From Palaemon carinicauda (Eukaryota > Arthropoda > Malacostraca > Decapoda > Palaemonidae), in assembly GCF_036898095.1 (NCBI RefSeq), contig NC_090757.1:62857589-62921588 (forward strand): a stretch of DNA of 64,000 nucleotides, in the 5' to 3' direction. Within the stretch, counting starts at the first letter, position 1; every line of letters begins with the position of its first letter. Positions 34,135 through 42,324 of the stretch are shown piece after piece. The position numbers and the translations under genes are program-made. The notes below the pieces were generated by a model. The model did not search any database and was not told where the DNA came from. It worked only from the letters and a program-made list of their open reading frames with translations.

Positions 34135-35904
34135 ATGGAAGAACTGGAAGAACAGTTGTATATTTTAAAGGAGGAATTGCGGTTGTCTAATGAGCGAGAG
34201 GAGAGGTTGTTGTTGGAGAATGCGAGGTTAAGTAGTGAGAATGAGGAGATGCAAAGGAAACTTAGGGAACTTCAGGGAACTGTAGAGAGAGTGGAAGAGG
34301 GTGTTGAGATGAGGATGCGAGAAAATGAGAAACGAATGGAAGCTATGATGGGGCAAGTAATGGGGATGATGAAAACTGTCATAGGTGAAGGTGCAGTCGG
34401 AGGAGTGGCTTCTGCTTCTGGTAATGGGTTGATGGTGGAAGAGGATAGGGTAAGTGATAATGGGGAAGGTAGTGATAGTGATATTGAAAGTAAAGGGCCT
34501 AGACATAGTAAGATTGGAACGAAGGGTGATAGGAAGAAGGAGAAGAAAGGTAAAGAAAATGTGAAGAAAGAAAAGAAGAAAGATCAGGGTGTGAGTGAGG
34601 ATGATCATGATTGGGTGAAGGTGGTAAGTAAGAAAAAGGGTAAGAAGGGAATAGTTAAAGATAGGACTTTGAGTGTAGAATTAGATTCATTGTATTCAAA
34701 TGAAGAAGAAGGCAACAAGAAGGGAGTAGACAGTGAAGATAGTAGTGAGAATGAAGTAGAGGAAGTTTGTAAGACAGTGTTTATGAGAGAGGTACCTAGG
34801 TGTGAAAGGTTTAATGAACATAGCAGTAGGGATGTATATGACTTCTTTAGGGAATATGAAAAGTTTTGTCAGACTAAGTATGGGGATAGTAAGAGAGTTT
34901 GGGCTAGGGAGTTGGGAGAATTTTTGTCAGGATATTTGTTGACGATGTATGGGGTGATAATGAGTGTAGGAGAGGTTGAGTATGAAAGTGTAAAGAATAG
35001 GATAATTGAACAGGTAAAACGTATGAAAGGTAGTGTTAGGTATAAGCGGAAAAATGATTTTGATGAAGCACGAATGAAGGTGGGTGAAGCAATCTCGATG
35101 TATGTATGTCGGTTAGAAACATTGGCTAGAAAGAAGTATGGGGACGAAGGAATAAATGAAAATAAGGAACTAATGAAGAAGTTTTTGGGTACAGTACCAG
35201 AGAGTGTGTGTGAGTTTATTAATTTGAAACGGAAGGAGAAAATGAGGTGGACTAGAGAGAGATTAACTTGGGATGATATTTTAGAGATAGTTGAGGATTA
35301 CGAGTTGGATAGGTGTATGAAAGAAAGTAAATCTGTGAGTGTAAGAACTGGAATGGAGGAATGTGTGCCAGAATTTGGTAGTTTTAGAGATGCTGTTATG
35401 AGAGGGCCAATGAGGGCAGCTGATAGTGTAGTAGATAGAAGTGTTAGGGTGAGTAATGTAGGAATACCCATGCCGAGAAATGACGGGTTTAGACAGGGAA
35501 ATCAAGTTTGGAGAGATAGAAGTGCTAGTACGCAGCAAGTTAGGTTAGGTAGTGGTATCAGTGAAGAGAGGTGTTATAGGTGTGGGAAGGTAGGACATAA
35601 AAAGAACGAGTGTAGATGGGCATTAGGAGCATGTTTCGGGTGTGGAGAGACAGGGCATCTTATTAGCGACTGTAAGAAAGAGAAAGTGGTTAAGTGTTAT
35701 CGGTGTGGTATGACTGGACACATAGCGAGTGGATGCCGTAATAATCGTATGAATGTAATTTGTGGTAATTGTGGTAAGGATGGTCATTATGCTAGAATGT
35801 GCAAGGAGCCACGGGGTAAGTGTACTGAATGTGGTGCAGATGGGCATGTAGCTAGGGTTTGTAGAAAGAAGGGATCAAGTCAGCCAGGATGTTCGGGAAA
35901 CTAA
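34135..35904 (+). CDS. gag: gag polyprotein of G2
   Basis: The protein has 589 residues. Residues 1-60 form a strong coiled coil (MEELEEQLYILKEELRL, heptads of Leu/Glu). A Lys/Glu-rich linker (about 130-200) precedes a capsid-like helical region (about 215-430). The C terminus has five zinc knuckles of C-x2-C-x4-H-x4-C form (35572-35863), starting CYRCGKVGH, CFGCGETGH, CYRCGMTGH, CGNCGKDGH and CTECGADGH. The usual number is one or two. The gene should make the particle protein that binds the RNA genome. The last codons overlap pol, and the stop TAA directly follows a slippery heptamer. The ATG chosen is the first in frame after the primer site. Confidence 0.93.
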   Translation: MEELEEQLYILKEELRLSNEREERLLLENARLSSENEEMQRKLRELQGTVERVEEGVEMRMRENEKRMEAMMGQVMGMMKTVIGEGAVGGVASASGNGLMVEEDRVSDNGEGSDSDIESKGPRHSKIGTKGDRKKEKKGKENVKKEKKKDQGVSEDDHDWVKVVSKKKGKKGIVKDRTLSVELDSLYSNEEEGNKKGVDSEDSSENEVEEVCKTVFMREVPRCERFNEHSSRDVYDFFREYEKFCQTKYGDSKRVWARELGEFLSGYLLTMYGVIMSVGEVEYESVKNRIIEQVKRMKGSVRYKRKNDFDEARMKVGEAISMYVCRLETLARKKYGDEGINENKELMKKFLGTVPESVCEFINLKRKEKMRWTRERLTWDDILEIVEDYELDRCMKESKSVSVRTGMEECVPEFGSFRDAVMRGPMRAADSVVDRSVRVSNVGIPMPRNDGFRQGNQVWRDRSASTQQVRLGSGISEERCYRCGKVGHKKNECRWALGACFGCGETGHLISDCKKEKVVKCYRCGMTGHIASGCRNNRMNVICGNCGKDGHYARMCKEPRGKCTECGADGHVARVCRKKGSSQPGCSGN

Positions 35905-38900
35905 TTAATCAGAGGGTTCAGCTGGGTGAGTCCTCGTGTGTGTGGGGAGTGAATGTGATGCATGTTCGTGAGGGTTTATTGCATGAAGATGTGATGGGAG
36001 AAAGAGCACATGATTGCATGAGTGTGAAAATGATTTTTAATGGTGTAGAGTTGGTTGGTTTGATTGATACTGGTTGTGGTGTCAATTTAATGTTTAGGAA
36101 TGCATATGATAAGGTAAAAGAGGTTTGTGAATTTAAGGGATGTAAGGGTGAAGTAAAAGGTATTGGTAATTTGCGTATGCCTGTGCAAGGGAAGTTGCGG
36201 GAAAATGTTATGATTGGGGGGCTGATGATGGAGGATAATGATTTTTACGTGGTTGAGGGAGCGAATGAGAAATATGACGTACTGCTTGGGTATAAATTTT
36301 TGAAAAAATGTGGTATGATTGTACATCCAAGTGTGAATATGATTGAAATAAAGGTTAAAGGTAATATTTGTGGGGAATTTTATTTAAAGGAAGACGGCAG
36401 AGTGAGTACGAAGGTGTGGAGGGGAGTGCCGTTGGTAGCAAGGGAAAGTGTAAAGTTATCGGGTAAGAAAGGTGAGGTTATTAGTGTAAAAGTTGCATGG
36501 CCGAGCAGTCTGGGAATTTCAAATAGTGACAAGGATGAATATGTAGTGGAAGGTATGGAAGCAGGTAATTTGGTGAAAACGAGTGCGTATGTATATGATG
36601 GTGTTATGAATATGCAGGAACCCCAGGTGTATGTAAGGTTGTTGCCGAGTGTTAGGAGGAAGAGAGTACGTGGTATACGTGAGGGCGATTGCATGGGATG
36701 TATGTATACACTGATTAATGTAGAGGATGGAAGATATGTTAAGGCGAGACAGGTAATGGCTGGTAAGGTAAAGAACGATGACGATTGGGATTACGATACG
36801 TTGAAAGGAAGAATTAAGTTAGATGAGAGTATAAGTGAGGTCGAAAGGGAACGATTGCTTAAGATGTTATGGGATAAGCGGAGAGTTATGAGTCTCGGTG
36901 ACGATGATTGTGGGGGGTCAGACCTGCCAGAATTTAAAATAGTTCTCAGTGAAGATACCCCCATATATCAGCGTCCCAGGCATTTTTCTCCGCCTATTGC
37001 CAAGGAGATAGAGGAGCAGTGTCAGGAATTAGAGCGTATGGGTGTAATAGAAAGGAGTGAGAGTGCCTGGAATAGCCCTATTGTCCCTGTACGAAAGCCT
37101 GATGGAAGTTTACGTATGTGTATTGATTATAGGAAGGTGAATGAGGTGACTGTTAAAGAACGTTTTCCAATGAATGTGGTGTCTGATTGTGTTTATAAGA
37201 TGCATGGAATGAAAGTTTTTACTAAATTAGATTTGGTGCGGGGCTATTATCAGATGCCTCTGGCAGAGGGGAGCAGGCCCATTACCGCATTTTCAAGTAC
37301 AAATTGTCACTACCAATTTAAAAGGTTGAGTTTTGGTCTTGCTAATGCGCCTGCTGCCTTCCAAAGAGCGATGAATGTAGTTTTGGCTGGGTTTGATAGA
37401 CAGAAAGTGACTGTTTTTATAGATGATATTCTGATTGCGAGCGAGACTGTTGAGGAACATATGCGGTTGCTTGAGGCAGTGTTGAGGCGGTTAATTGAAG
37501 TTGGTGTGAAAATTAAGCTTGAGAAGTGTACATGGTTGTCCAGGGAGGTGGAATTTCTTGGGCATGTAGTGGGTGAATCTGGTATAAGGAAGAGTGACAA
37601 GTTTGTGAATAAGGTGCGAGAATTTCCACGTCCCCGGACTGTGCGTGAGTTGCGAGGTTTTCTTGGTTTGGTTGAGTTTGGGCGCAAGTTTGTTAGAGAT
37701 TGTTCAGGTATAGGGAAGCCTTTGAATGAATGGACGGGTAAAAGGAATAGTACAAAATTGAAATGGGATGATCGGATGATAGAAGCGTTTGAAAGGTTGA
37801 AGGAAGAGGCCGCGAAAGACGTCACTTTGGCATTTCCAGACTACAGTGAAAATGCGAGTATGCTAGAGTTGTATACGGATGCGAGTGGGGTGAGTATGGG
37901 TGGTTGTTTGGTTCAAACGCAGAGAGTAAATGGAGAAGAGAAATTGAGAGTAATAGCGTATGTTAGTAAAGCGTTTAATAAAGCTGAGCGGAAGTATTCG
38001 ACGATTGACAGGGAATTGGCTGCAATACGATTTTGTGTGAAAGCATTGAAAGTATTTTTGTATGGTGTAAAATTCATTGTGCGTACTGACCATCAGCCCC
38101 TAGTGTATATGATAAGGAAAGAGTGTGTGAATGCAAGGGTTGCTAGGACCATAGAGGATCTGAATGAATTTGATTTTAGGTTAGAATATGTACCGGGAAA
38201 TAAGAATGTGATAGCAGATGCGATGTCGAGGATGCATGGGAGGATGGAAGATAGAGAGAGTAATCAGAATTCTGAAAGGTTGCCTGAAGGTTTAGTTGTG
38301 GAGCAGAGTTGTGAAGGGCAAGATATGGTATATAAGTGTATCCTAATGGGTTTAAGTAAGTTGATACAAGAGGGGTTAGATACGGAAATACCAGGTAGCG
38401 TAAGCGAGCTTAAAAGAAGGGTGATGAATGAAGTGTCAAAAGAAATGGTATATGAGGAGGAGAGTAGTGTACTAGAAGGGGAAGTATTATCAAAGATATT
38501 AATGGTGGTAAGTATGTTGTATGGTGTAACTGTGTATTTGTATTTTGGATGGAATCGACCGATGGAATATAGGGCATGTAAGGAGAATGATAGGGAATAT
38601 ATTTTGAGGATTCAATGTAAGGAGGAATGTTGCAAATTGTTGAGTGAGAAGGATGATGGTGCAAGTGACCTTAATCTAAGATATGGGGGTATAGAGGACA
38701 GTGAACATGATGATGAACATATTGGTGAAGTGAGTGACAGAATTGAAAGGAGAGTAAATGTATGTATGCATGGTGTAAAAGGAAGGATGATGACGTATGT
38801 GAATATAAATGAGAATGAATATTGTAGTTTAATTGATACGGGTGCTCAAGTGTCATTAGTAAATGAGTCGGTTATCAGGGAAATTGAGAGGTACAATTGG

Positions 38901-41024
38901 GAAGTGAAAAGACAGTGTACGAGTGTGAGAATTCATGGAATAGGTCAGGGAAGTTTACTTGTTTGGGAAGAAGTGAGGTTGAAAGTGAAACTAGGGAGTA
39001 TGGAAGTTGAACATAATTTTATTGTAATGGGAGAGAATGAAATGCCTAGTTGTTTTTTGATAGGGATAGATTTTTTGAGGTTGCACCATGTGTCAGTTGA
39101 TGTTGGTAAGGGTTTGCTTTCAAAGAATGGCTGTAAGGTAATAGTAATTGAGGATAATAGGGTATTTATGGCGAATTTTGTTGGCATGATTGATATTGCA
39201 AAAAGTGAAGATGATTTGTTGAGCAAAGAAGAGGTGGAAGAAATGCAAGGTGAATGTTTCGAAATAAATAGGTTACGTGAATGTATTTTAAATGGTATTA
39301 GGGTGGAAGAATGGCCGTGTGATTTGGAAGCGTATAAGAAAGTTGTTAAAAGATTTATTGTTTGTAAGAATATTGTGTATTTTTTGCATAGGGGAATGGA
39401 TGAAGATATATATGTTCCTGTATTTCCAATGCATGCAGCTGTAAGTATGTGTATGGTAGTGCATGACAGGTATGGGCATATGGGGAAGAATAAATTGTGG
39501 GAATGCATGCGAGAGAGGTTGTTTACGCCTGGGTTGAGTCAAATTTGTAGGGATGTAGCGACTACTTGTGAGGATTGTCAGAAGGGAAAGTATCAGAGCA
39601 TGCATGCATGTCCGCCTATTTTGAGGTTACGTATGAAAGAGCCATTTGAGATGTTTGTGATTGATTGTGTTTCGTTGCCTGTGACTGCGAGAAGACATGT
39701 GGGAATGATTGTCATGGTCGATCATATGAGCAAGTTTGCATATGCAGTACCCATCAAGAATAAAAGAAGTGAGACTGTAGCGAGAATGGTAAGTCAAGTG
39801 ATGTTGCCGATGAGTGTGTGTAAGCCTGCGAAAATGTTAAGTGACAATGGTCCGGAGTTTGTTGGATGGGAGTTTGAGCAGATGTTGAGAGAATGGGGCA
39901 TTGAACATGTGTATTCGACTCCGTATATGCCAAGTGCGAATGGTTTGGCTGAAAGGACTGTAAGAACCTTAACAGAAATTTTGCGGATGATGAGTACATG
40001 TGATAATGATTGGGATTTATATGTTGGGCGTGCGTTGTGGGCGTATAATGCGACGGTGCACAAGAGTACTGGTATGTCTCCGTGTAAGTTTGTGTTGAAT
40101 TTTGAAAAGATAGTAAGACCGAGATTGAGTGTGTCCGAGAATGATAGAGATGTTTGGAAGAAAGCAAATGAGAGGTTTGAAAGCTACAAAGTGGGAGAGA
40201 AAGTGTTAAAAGAAGTAATTGAAAAAGGAAGAATGAATGTCAATAAGGTACGTGATAAGTTTGAAGGTCCATATGAGGTGTTAGATGTTGGTTCTAGTGG
40301 GTTGAGTTATGTTTTAGGTAAAGTAAGTGTGGATGGTAGTGTGGAAAAGGTTAGGGCACACCACAATCAGTTGCGGAAATGGAAGGAGGTACCAAGATAT
40401 ATTCAGGAGAATGGTATGAATAAATGGCTGAAAACGAACAAGTATGAACCGAGTATGTGTGAGGCATTAGGTTTAGAAGATAAGCTATTGGTGTTAGTAG
40501 AGTATGGAAGGAAAAAGAAGTCTGAGAATTTTACTGGGGATAAAAAGCGGGAAAATTTTGTAGTTGTAGGCGGGAATCAGAATAAGCAGGACAAGGGTGT
40601 AAATGTACAGGTGAGTATGGAAGATAAATGTATTAATACAGATGAAACTTGGATGAGTATGAATGATACTTATAGTGTGTGTGGTTTTTCGTTAGATGAG
40701 GCAAGAGAACGTATGACGGACACGAGAATGAAAGATAGGAGAATGATAAGCAGTATGAATGATTCTTTTGTTAAAGTAGAAAATGGTTTAGATGTAATGG
40801 ATGAATTGTTGACAGAAATTAGTGGGATTTTCGGGCCAGATGAAACTGAGGTAGATGAAATAGTGAATGATATCTTAGACGAGCAGAGCATAGACGGGAA
40901 TAGTAATAGTACGTTGAATGAAAACGACATGGAAGAAGTGAATGAGAGAGTGCAGGTATATGAAGGCCCAGTTACCCGAAGCCGAGGCCCTGTTCCTGAT
41001 TGCGACTGGGTAATGAGAAAATAG
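35889..41024 (+). CDS. pol: pol polyprotein of G2 with two protease domains
   Basis: The frame has 1711 codons and no internal stop. Domains by residue: protease 1 (LIDTGCG at 58-64, LLGYKFL about 132); RT about 360-620 (KPDGSLRMCIDYRKVN, KLDLVRGYYQMPL, FIDD about 510); RNase H about 655-783 (LYTDASG, STIDRELAAI, VRTDHQPL, NVIADAMSR); protease 2 about 955-1085 (LIDTGAQVSLV with D983, LIGIDFL about 1058); integrase zinc region (H-x4-H, C-E-D-C-Q, about 1190-1235); and the integrase core with D about 1258 (VIDCV), D1319 (SDNGPEF) and E about 1355 (LAERT). A GPY-type segment (KFEGPYEV, about 1457) follows, then a tail of about 210 residues ending near VTRSRG. Translation is expected by -1 frameshifting from gag. 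The second retropepsin is unusual; otherwise the order PR-RT-RH-IN is standard. Confidence 0.93.
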   Translation: MFGKLINQRVQLGESSCVWGVNVMHVREGLLHEDVMGERAHDCMSVKMIFNGVELVGLIDTGCGVNLMFRNAYDKVKEVCEFKGCKGEVKGIGNLRMPVQGKLRENVMIGGLMMEDNDFYVVEGANEKYDVLLGYKFLKKCGMIVHPSVNMIEIKVKGNICGEFYLKEDGRVSTKVWRGVPLVARESVKLSGKKGEVISVKVAWPSSLGISNSDKDEYVVEGMEAGNLVKTSAYVYDGVMNMQEPQVYVRLLPSVRRKRVRGIREGDCMGCMYTLINVEDGRYVKARQVMAGKVKNDDDWDYDTLKGRIKLDESISEVERERLLKMLWDKRRVMSLGDDDCGGSDLPEFKIVLSEDTPIYQRPRHFSPPIAKEIEEQCQELERMGVIERSESAWNSPIVPVRKPDGSLRMCIDYRKVNEVTVKERFPMNVVSDCVYKMHGMKVFTKLDLVRGYYQMPLAEGSRPITAFSSTNCHYQFKRLSFGLANAPAAFQRAMNVVLAGFDRQKVTVFIDDILIASETVEEHMRLLEAVLRRLIEVGVKIKLEKCTWLSREVEFLGHVVGESGIRKSDKFVNKVREFPRPRTVRELRGFLGLVEFGRKFVRDCSGIGKPLNEWTGKRNSTKLKWDDRMIEAFERLKEEAAKDVTLAFPDYSENASMLELYTDASGVSMGGCLVQTQRVNGEEKLRVIAYVSKAFNKAERKYSTIDRELAAIRFCVKALKVFLYGVKFIVRTDHQPLVYMIRKECVNARVARTIEDLNEFDFRLEYVPGNKNVIADAMSRMHGRMEDRESNQNSERLPEGLVVEQSCEGQDMVYKCILMGLSKLIQEGLDTEIPGSVSELKRRVMNEVSKEMVYEEESSVLEGEVLSKILMVVSMLYGVTVYLYFGWNRPMEYRACKENDREYILRIQCKEECCKLLSEKDDGASDLNLRYGGIEDSEHDDEHIGEVSDRIERRVNVCMHGVKGRMMTYVNINENEYCSLIDTGAQVSLVNESVIREIERYNWEVKRQCTSVRIHGIGQGSLLVWEEVRLKVKLGSMEVEHNFIVMGENEMPSCFLIGIDFLRLHHVSVDVGKGLLSKNGCKVIVIEDNRVFMANFVGMIDIAKSEDDLLSKEEVEEMQGECFEINRLRECILNGIRVEEWPCDLEAYKKVVKRFIVCKNIVYFLHRGMDEDIYVPVFPMHAAVSMCMVVHDRYGHMGKNKLWECMRERLFTPGLSQICRDVATTCEDCQKGKYQSMHACPPILRLRMKEPFEMFVIDCVSLPVTARRHVGMIVMVDHMSKFAYAVPIKNKRSETVARMVSQVMLPMSVCKPAKMLSDNGPEFVGWEFEQMLREWGIEHVYSTPYMPSANGLAERTVRTLTEILRMMSTCDNDWDLYVGRALWAYNATVHKSTGMSPCKFVLNFEKIVRPRLSVSENDRDVWKKANERFESYKVGEKVLKEVIEKGRMNVNKVRDKFEGPYEVLDVGSSGLSYVLGKVSVDGSVEKVRAHHNQLRKWKEVPRYIQENGMNKWLKTNKYEPSMCEALGLEDKLLVLVEYGRKKKSENFTGDKKRENFVVVGGNQNKQDKGVNVQVSMEDKCINTDETWMSMNDTYSVCGFSLDEARERMTDTRMKDRRMISSMNDSFVKVENGLDVMDELLTEISGIFGPDETEVDEIVNDILDEQSIDGNSNSTLNENDMEEVNERVQVYEGPVTRSRGPVPDCDWVMRK
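35895..35933 (+). promoter_or_regulatory. -1 ribosomal frameshift site (GGGAAAC) with downstream stem-loop
   Basis: The heptamer G GGA AAC (35895-35901) is in the right register with the gag frame and directly precedes the gag TAA (35902-35904). Slippage by -1 enters pol as GGG AAA CTA. GGGAAAC is a known working slippery sequence in retroviral gag-pro junctions. Twelve bases on, GGGTTCA (35914-35920) can pair with TGAGTCC (35927-35933) around a six-base loop; two of the seven pairs are G-U. The stem is weak, and a pseudoknot was not identified. Confidence 0.8.
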
Positions 41025-41049
41025 GTAAGTGTTGTGTGAGGATTTGGCA

Positions 41050-41066
41050 AAGTAAGGGGGGAGGAA
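41050..41066 (+). promoter_or_regulatory. Polypurine tract of G2
   Basis: AAGTAAGGGGGGAGGAA directly precedes the 3' LTR. It is the expected primer for plus-strand DNA synthesis (nearly pure purine). Confidence 0.88.
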
Positions 41067-41110
41067 TGTGGAGGATTAATTTTATTTTAATTTATTTTTT
41101 TGTTTGCCAA

Positions 41111-41200
<90 letters not shown>

Positions 41201-42324
41201 TGTTTGTTTTAGTTTCGTCAGAGAGAGAGAGAGAGAATTTCATTTGCTTTCGTTTTGTTAGATCGCGCGTGCGCAAGAGAGTATGTGTGTATGTGCGTTT
41301 GTGTGTGCGTGTTTTGTGTGTCCGCGGTGCGCGCTGAGGAAAGGGTAATTAGCGAATGATTGTTTGAAGTTGGAAAGATTGTTGGTATAATTGAGGTTGT
41401 TTGTTTACCTTTTTAGCTAGGATAGGGTGGTGATGAATGTCTTGGGCGAAAGCATTGGATATCAAACGATAGTAGGAGTCGGCTGTGTATTTTTTTTGCT
41501 CTTCGAAAGCCGGCTGTGAAGCTTTTTTTTATATTCTGAGTAAGTACTGTTTTTATTTATTTTTGTTAGGCGCGTTCATGAGTGATAGAAAGTTTATTGT
41601 TTATCTTTGATTATGGTGCGATAGTTAAGTTAGTTAGGAGTGTTCATAAGTGTTTTTTTTATTTTGGCAGGCCGCGATTCCTCCTTTGGAGAGACCGAAT
41701 TTTGAAATTGGATTATTGTTGATGACCTGGCCTGTATACGATTTTTTTGGACTGTTTTATTGGATTGCTGAACTGTTGATGACCTGGCCTGTATACGATT
41801 TTTTTTGGACTTTTATTGGATTGCTGAACTGTTGATGACCTAGGCCTGTGAATTGAGATTGCTGATAATAATGATGTTTATGATGATGATTATGATTAGA
41901 ACGACCACCCCAATCACTGAGACAGTTATGGCAAATGGCCACCGAGTGGATTGTTGACCACAAAGCTGTGGTAGTGGGCTGCAAAAGACAGTTGGCAGTG
42001 TGTGGACGACTGTTCCATAAAATATATATACGTACATATTTTGGTGTTGGTGGTGTGAGGTTAATGTTAAGTTTTGATAGTTTTTTTTGGTTTATTTGAA
42101 TGGTGTTTATTGTATATTTAGTGTCAAGTTTTGGATGCAGTTGATTCTAGTTTTAAGTGTAAGTTTTTGAGAATATAGTTTTAAGGCTATGTTTTGTTTT
42201 CATTTTCCTTCTGTCCAAGAGTCTAGTTTAAAGTAAAGTAAGGGGAAAGTTTGTGTTGTGGGATATTTTGGAAGTAAGAGTGATCAAGGGTGTGGGGGTT
42301 GTGTTTTGTATACATCCCGCTACA
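41067..42324 (+). repeat. 3' LTR of Ty3/gypsy element G2
   Basis: It is 1258 bp, nearly identical to 32771-34019. Differences seen: ATATCAAACG for ATATCGAACG, GTAAGTTTTT for GTAATTTTTT, one fewer T near the start, and a GA tract (41114-41198) about 10 bp longer. It is followed by the GCGA target duplication. Confidence 0.97.

Larger units (their letters stand above)
32771..42324 (+). mobile_element. Ty3/gypsy retrotransposon G2, young and apparently intact
   Basis: The element is 9.55 kb: LTRs of 1249 and 1258 bp, a tRNA-Lys type primer site, gag (34135-35904), pol in the -1 frame (35889-41024) and a polypurine tract. The 4-bp target duplication GCGA flanks it (32767-32770 and 42325-42328). 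By eye the LTRs differ by two substitutions, one T-run base and the length of a GA tract, so insertion is recent. It is inserted in the RT region of G1. No env is present. Both genes are free of internal stops, so it may still be competent. Confidence 0.95.

Noticed and set aside
38945..39508. Long antisense ORFs across G2 pol (also 37310-37825, 39754-40167, 40670-41050)
   Set aside because: They are the by-product of C depletion on the sense strand, which removes antisense stop codons; readings are low-complexity and sense-strand domains explain the region.
40480..41024. Env gene at the 3' end of G2
   Set aside because: The tail is in the pol frame, hydrophilic, and has no signal peptide or membrane segment.
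42253..42324. ATG at 42253 as start of a G1 protein
   Set aside because: It lies inside the 3' LTR of G2; the real reading comes from the split G1 pol.
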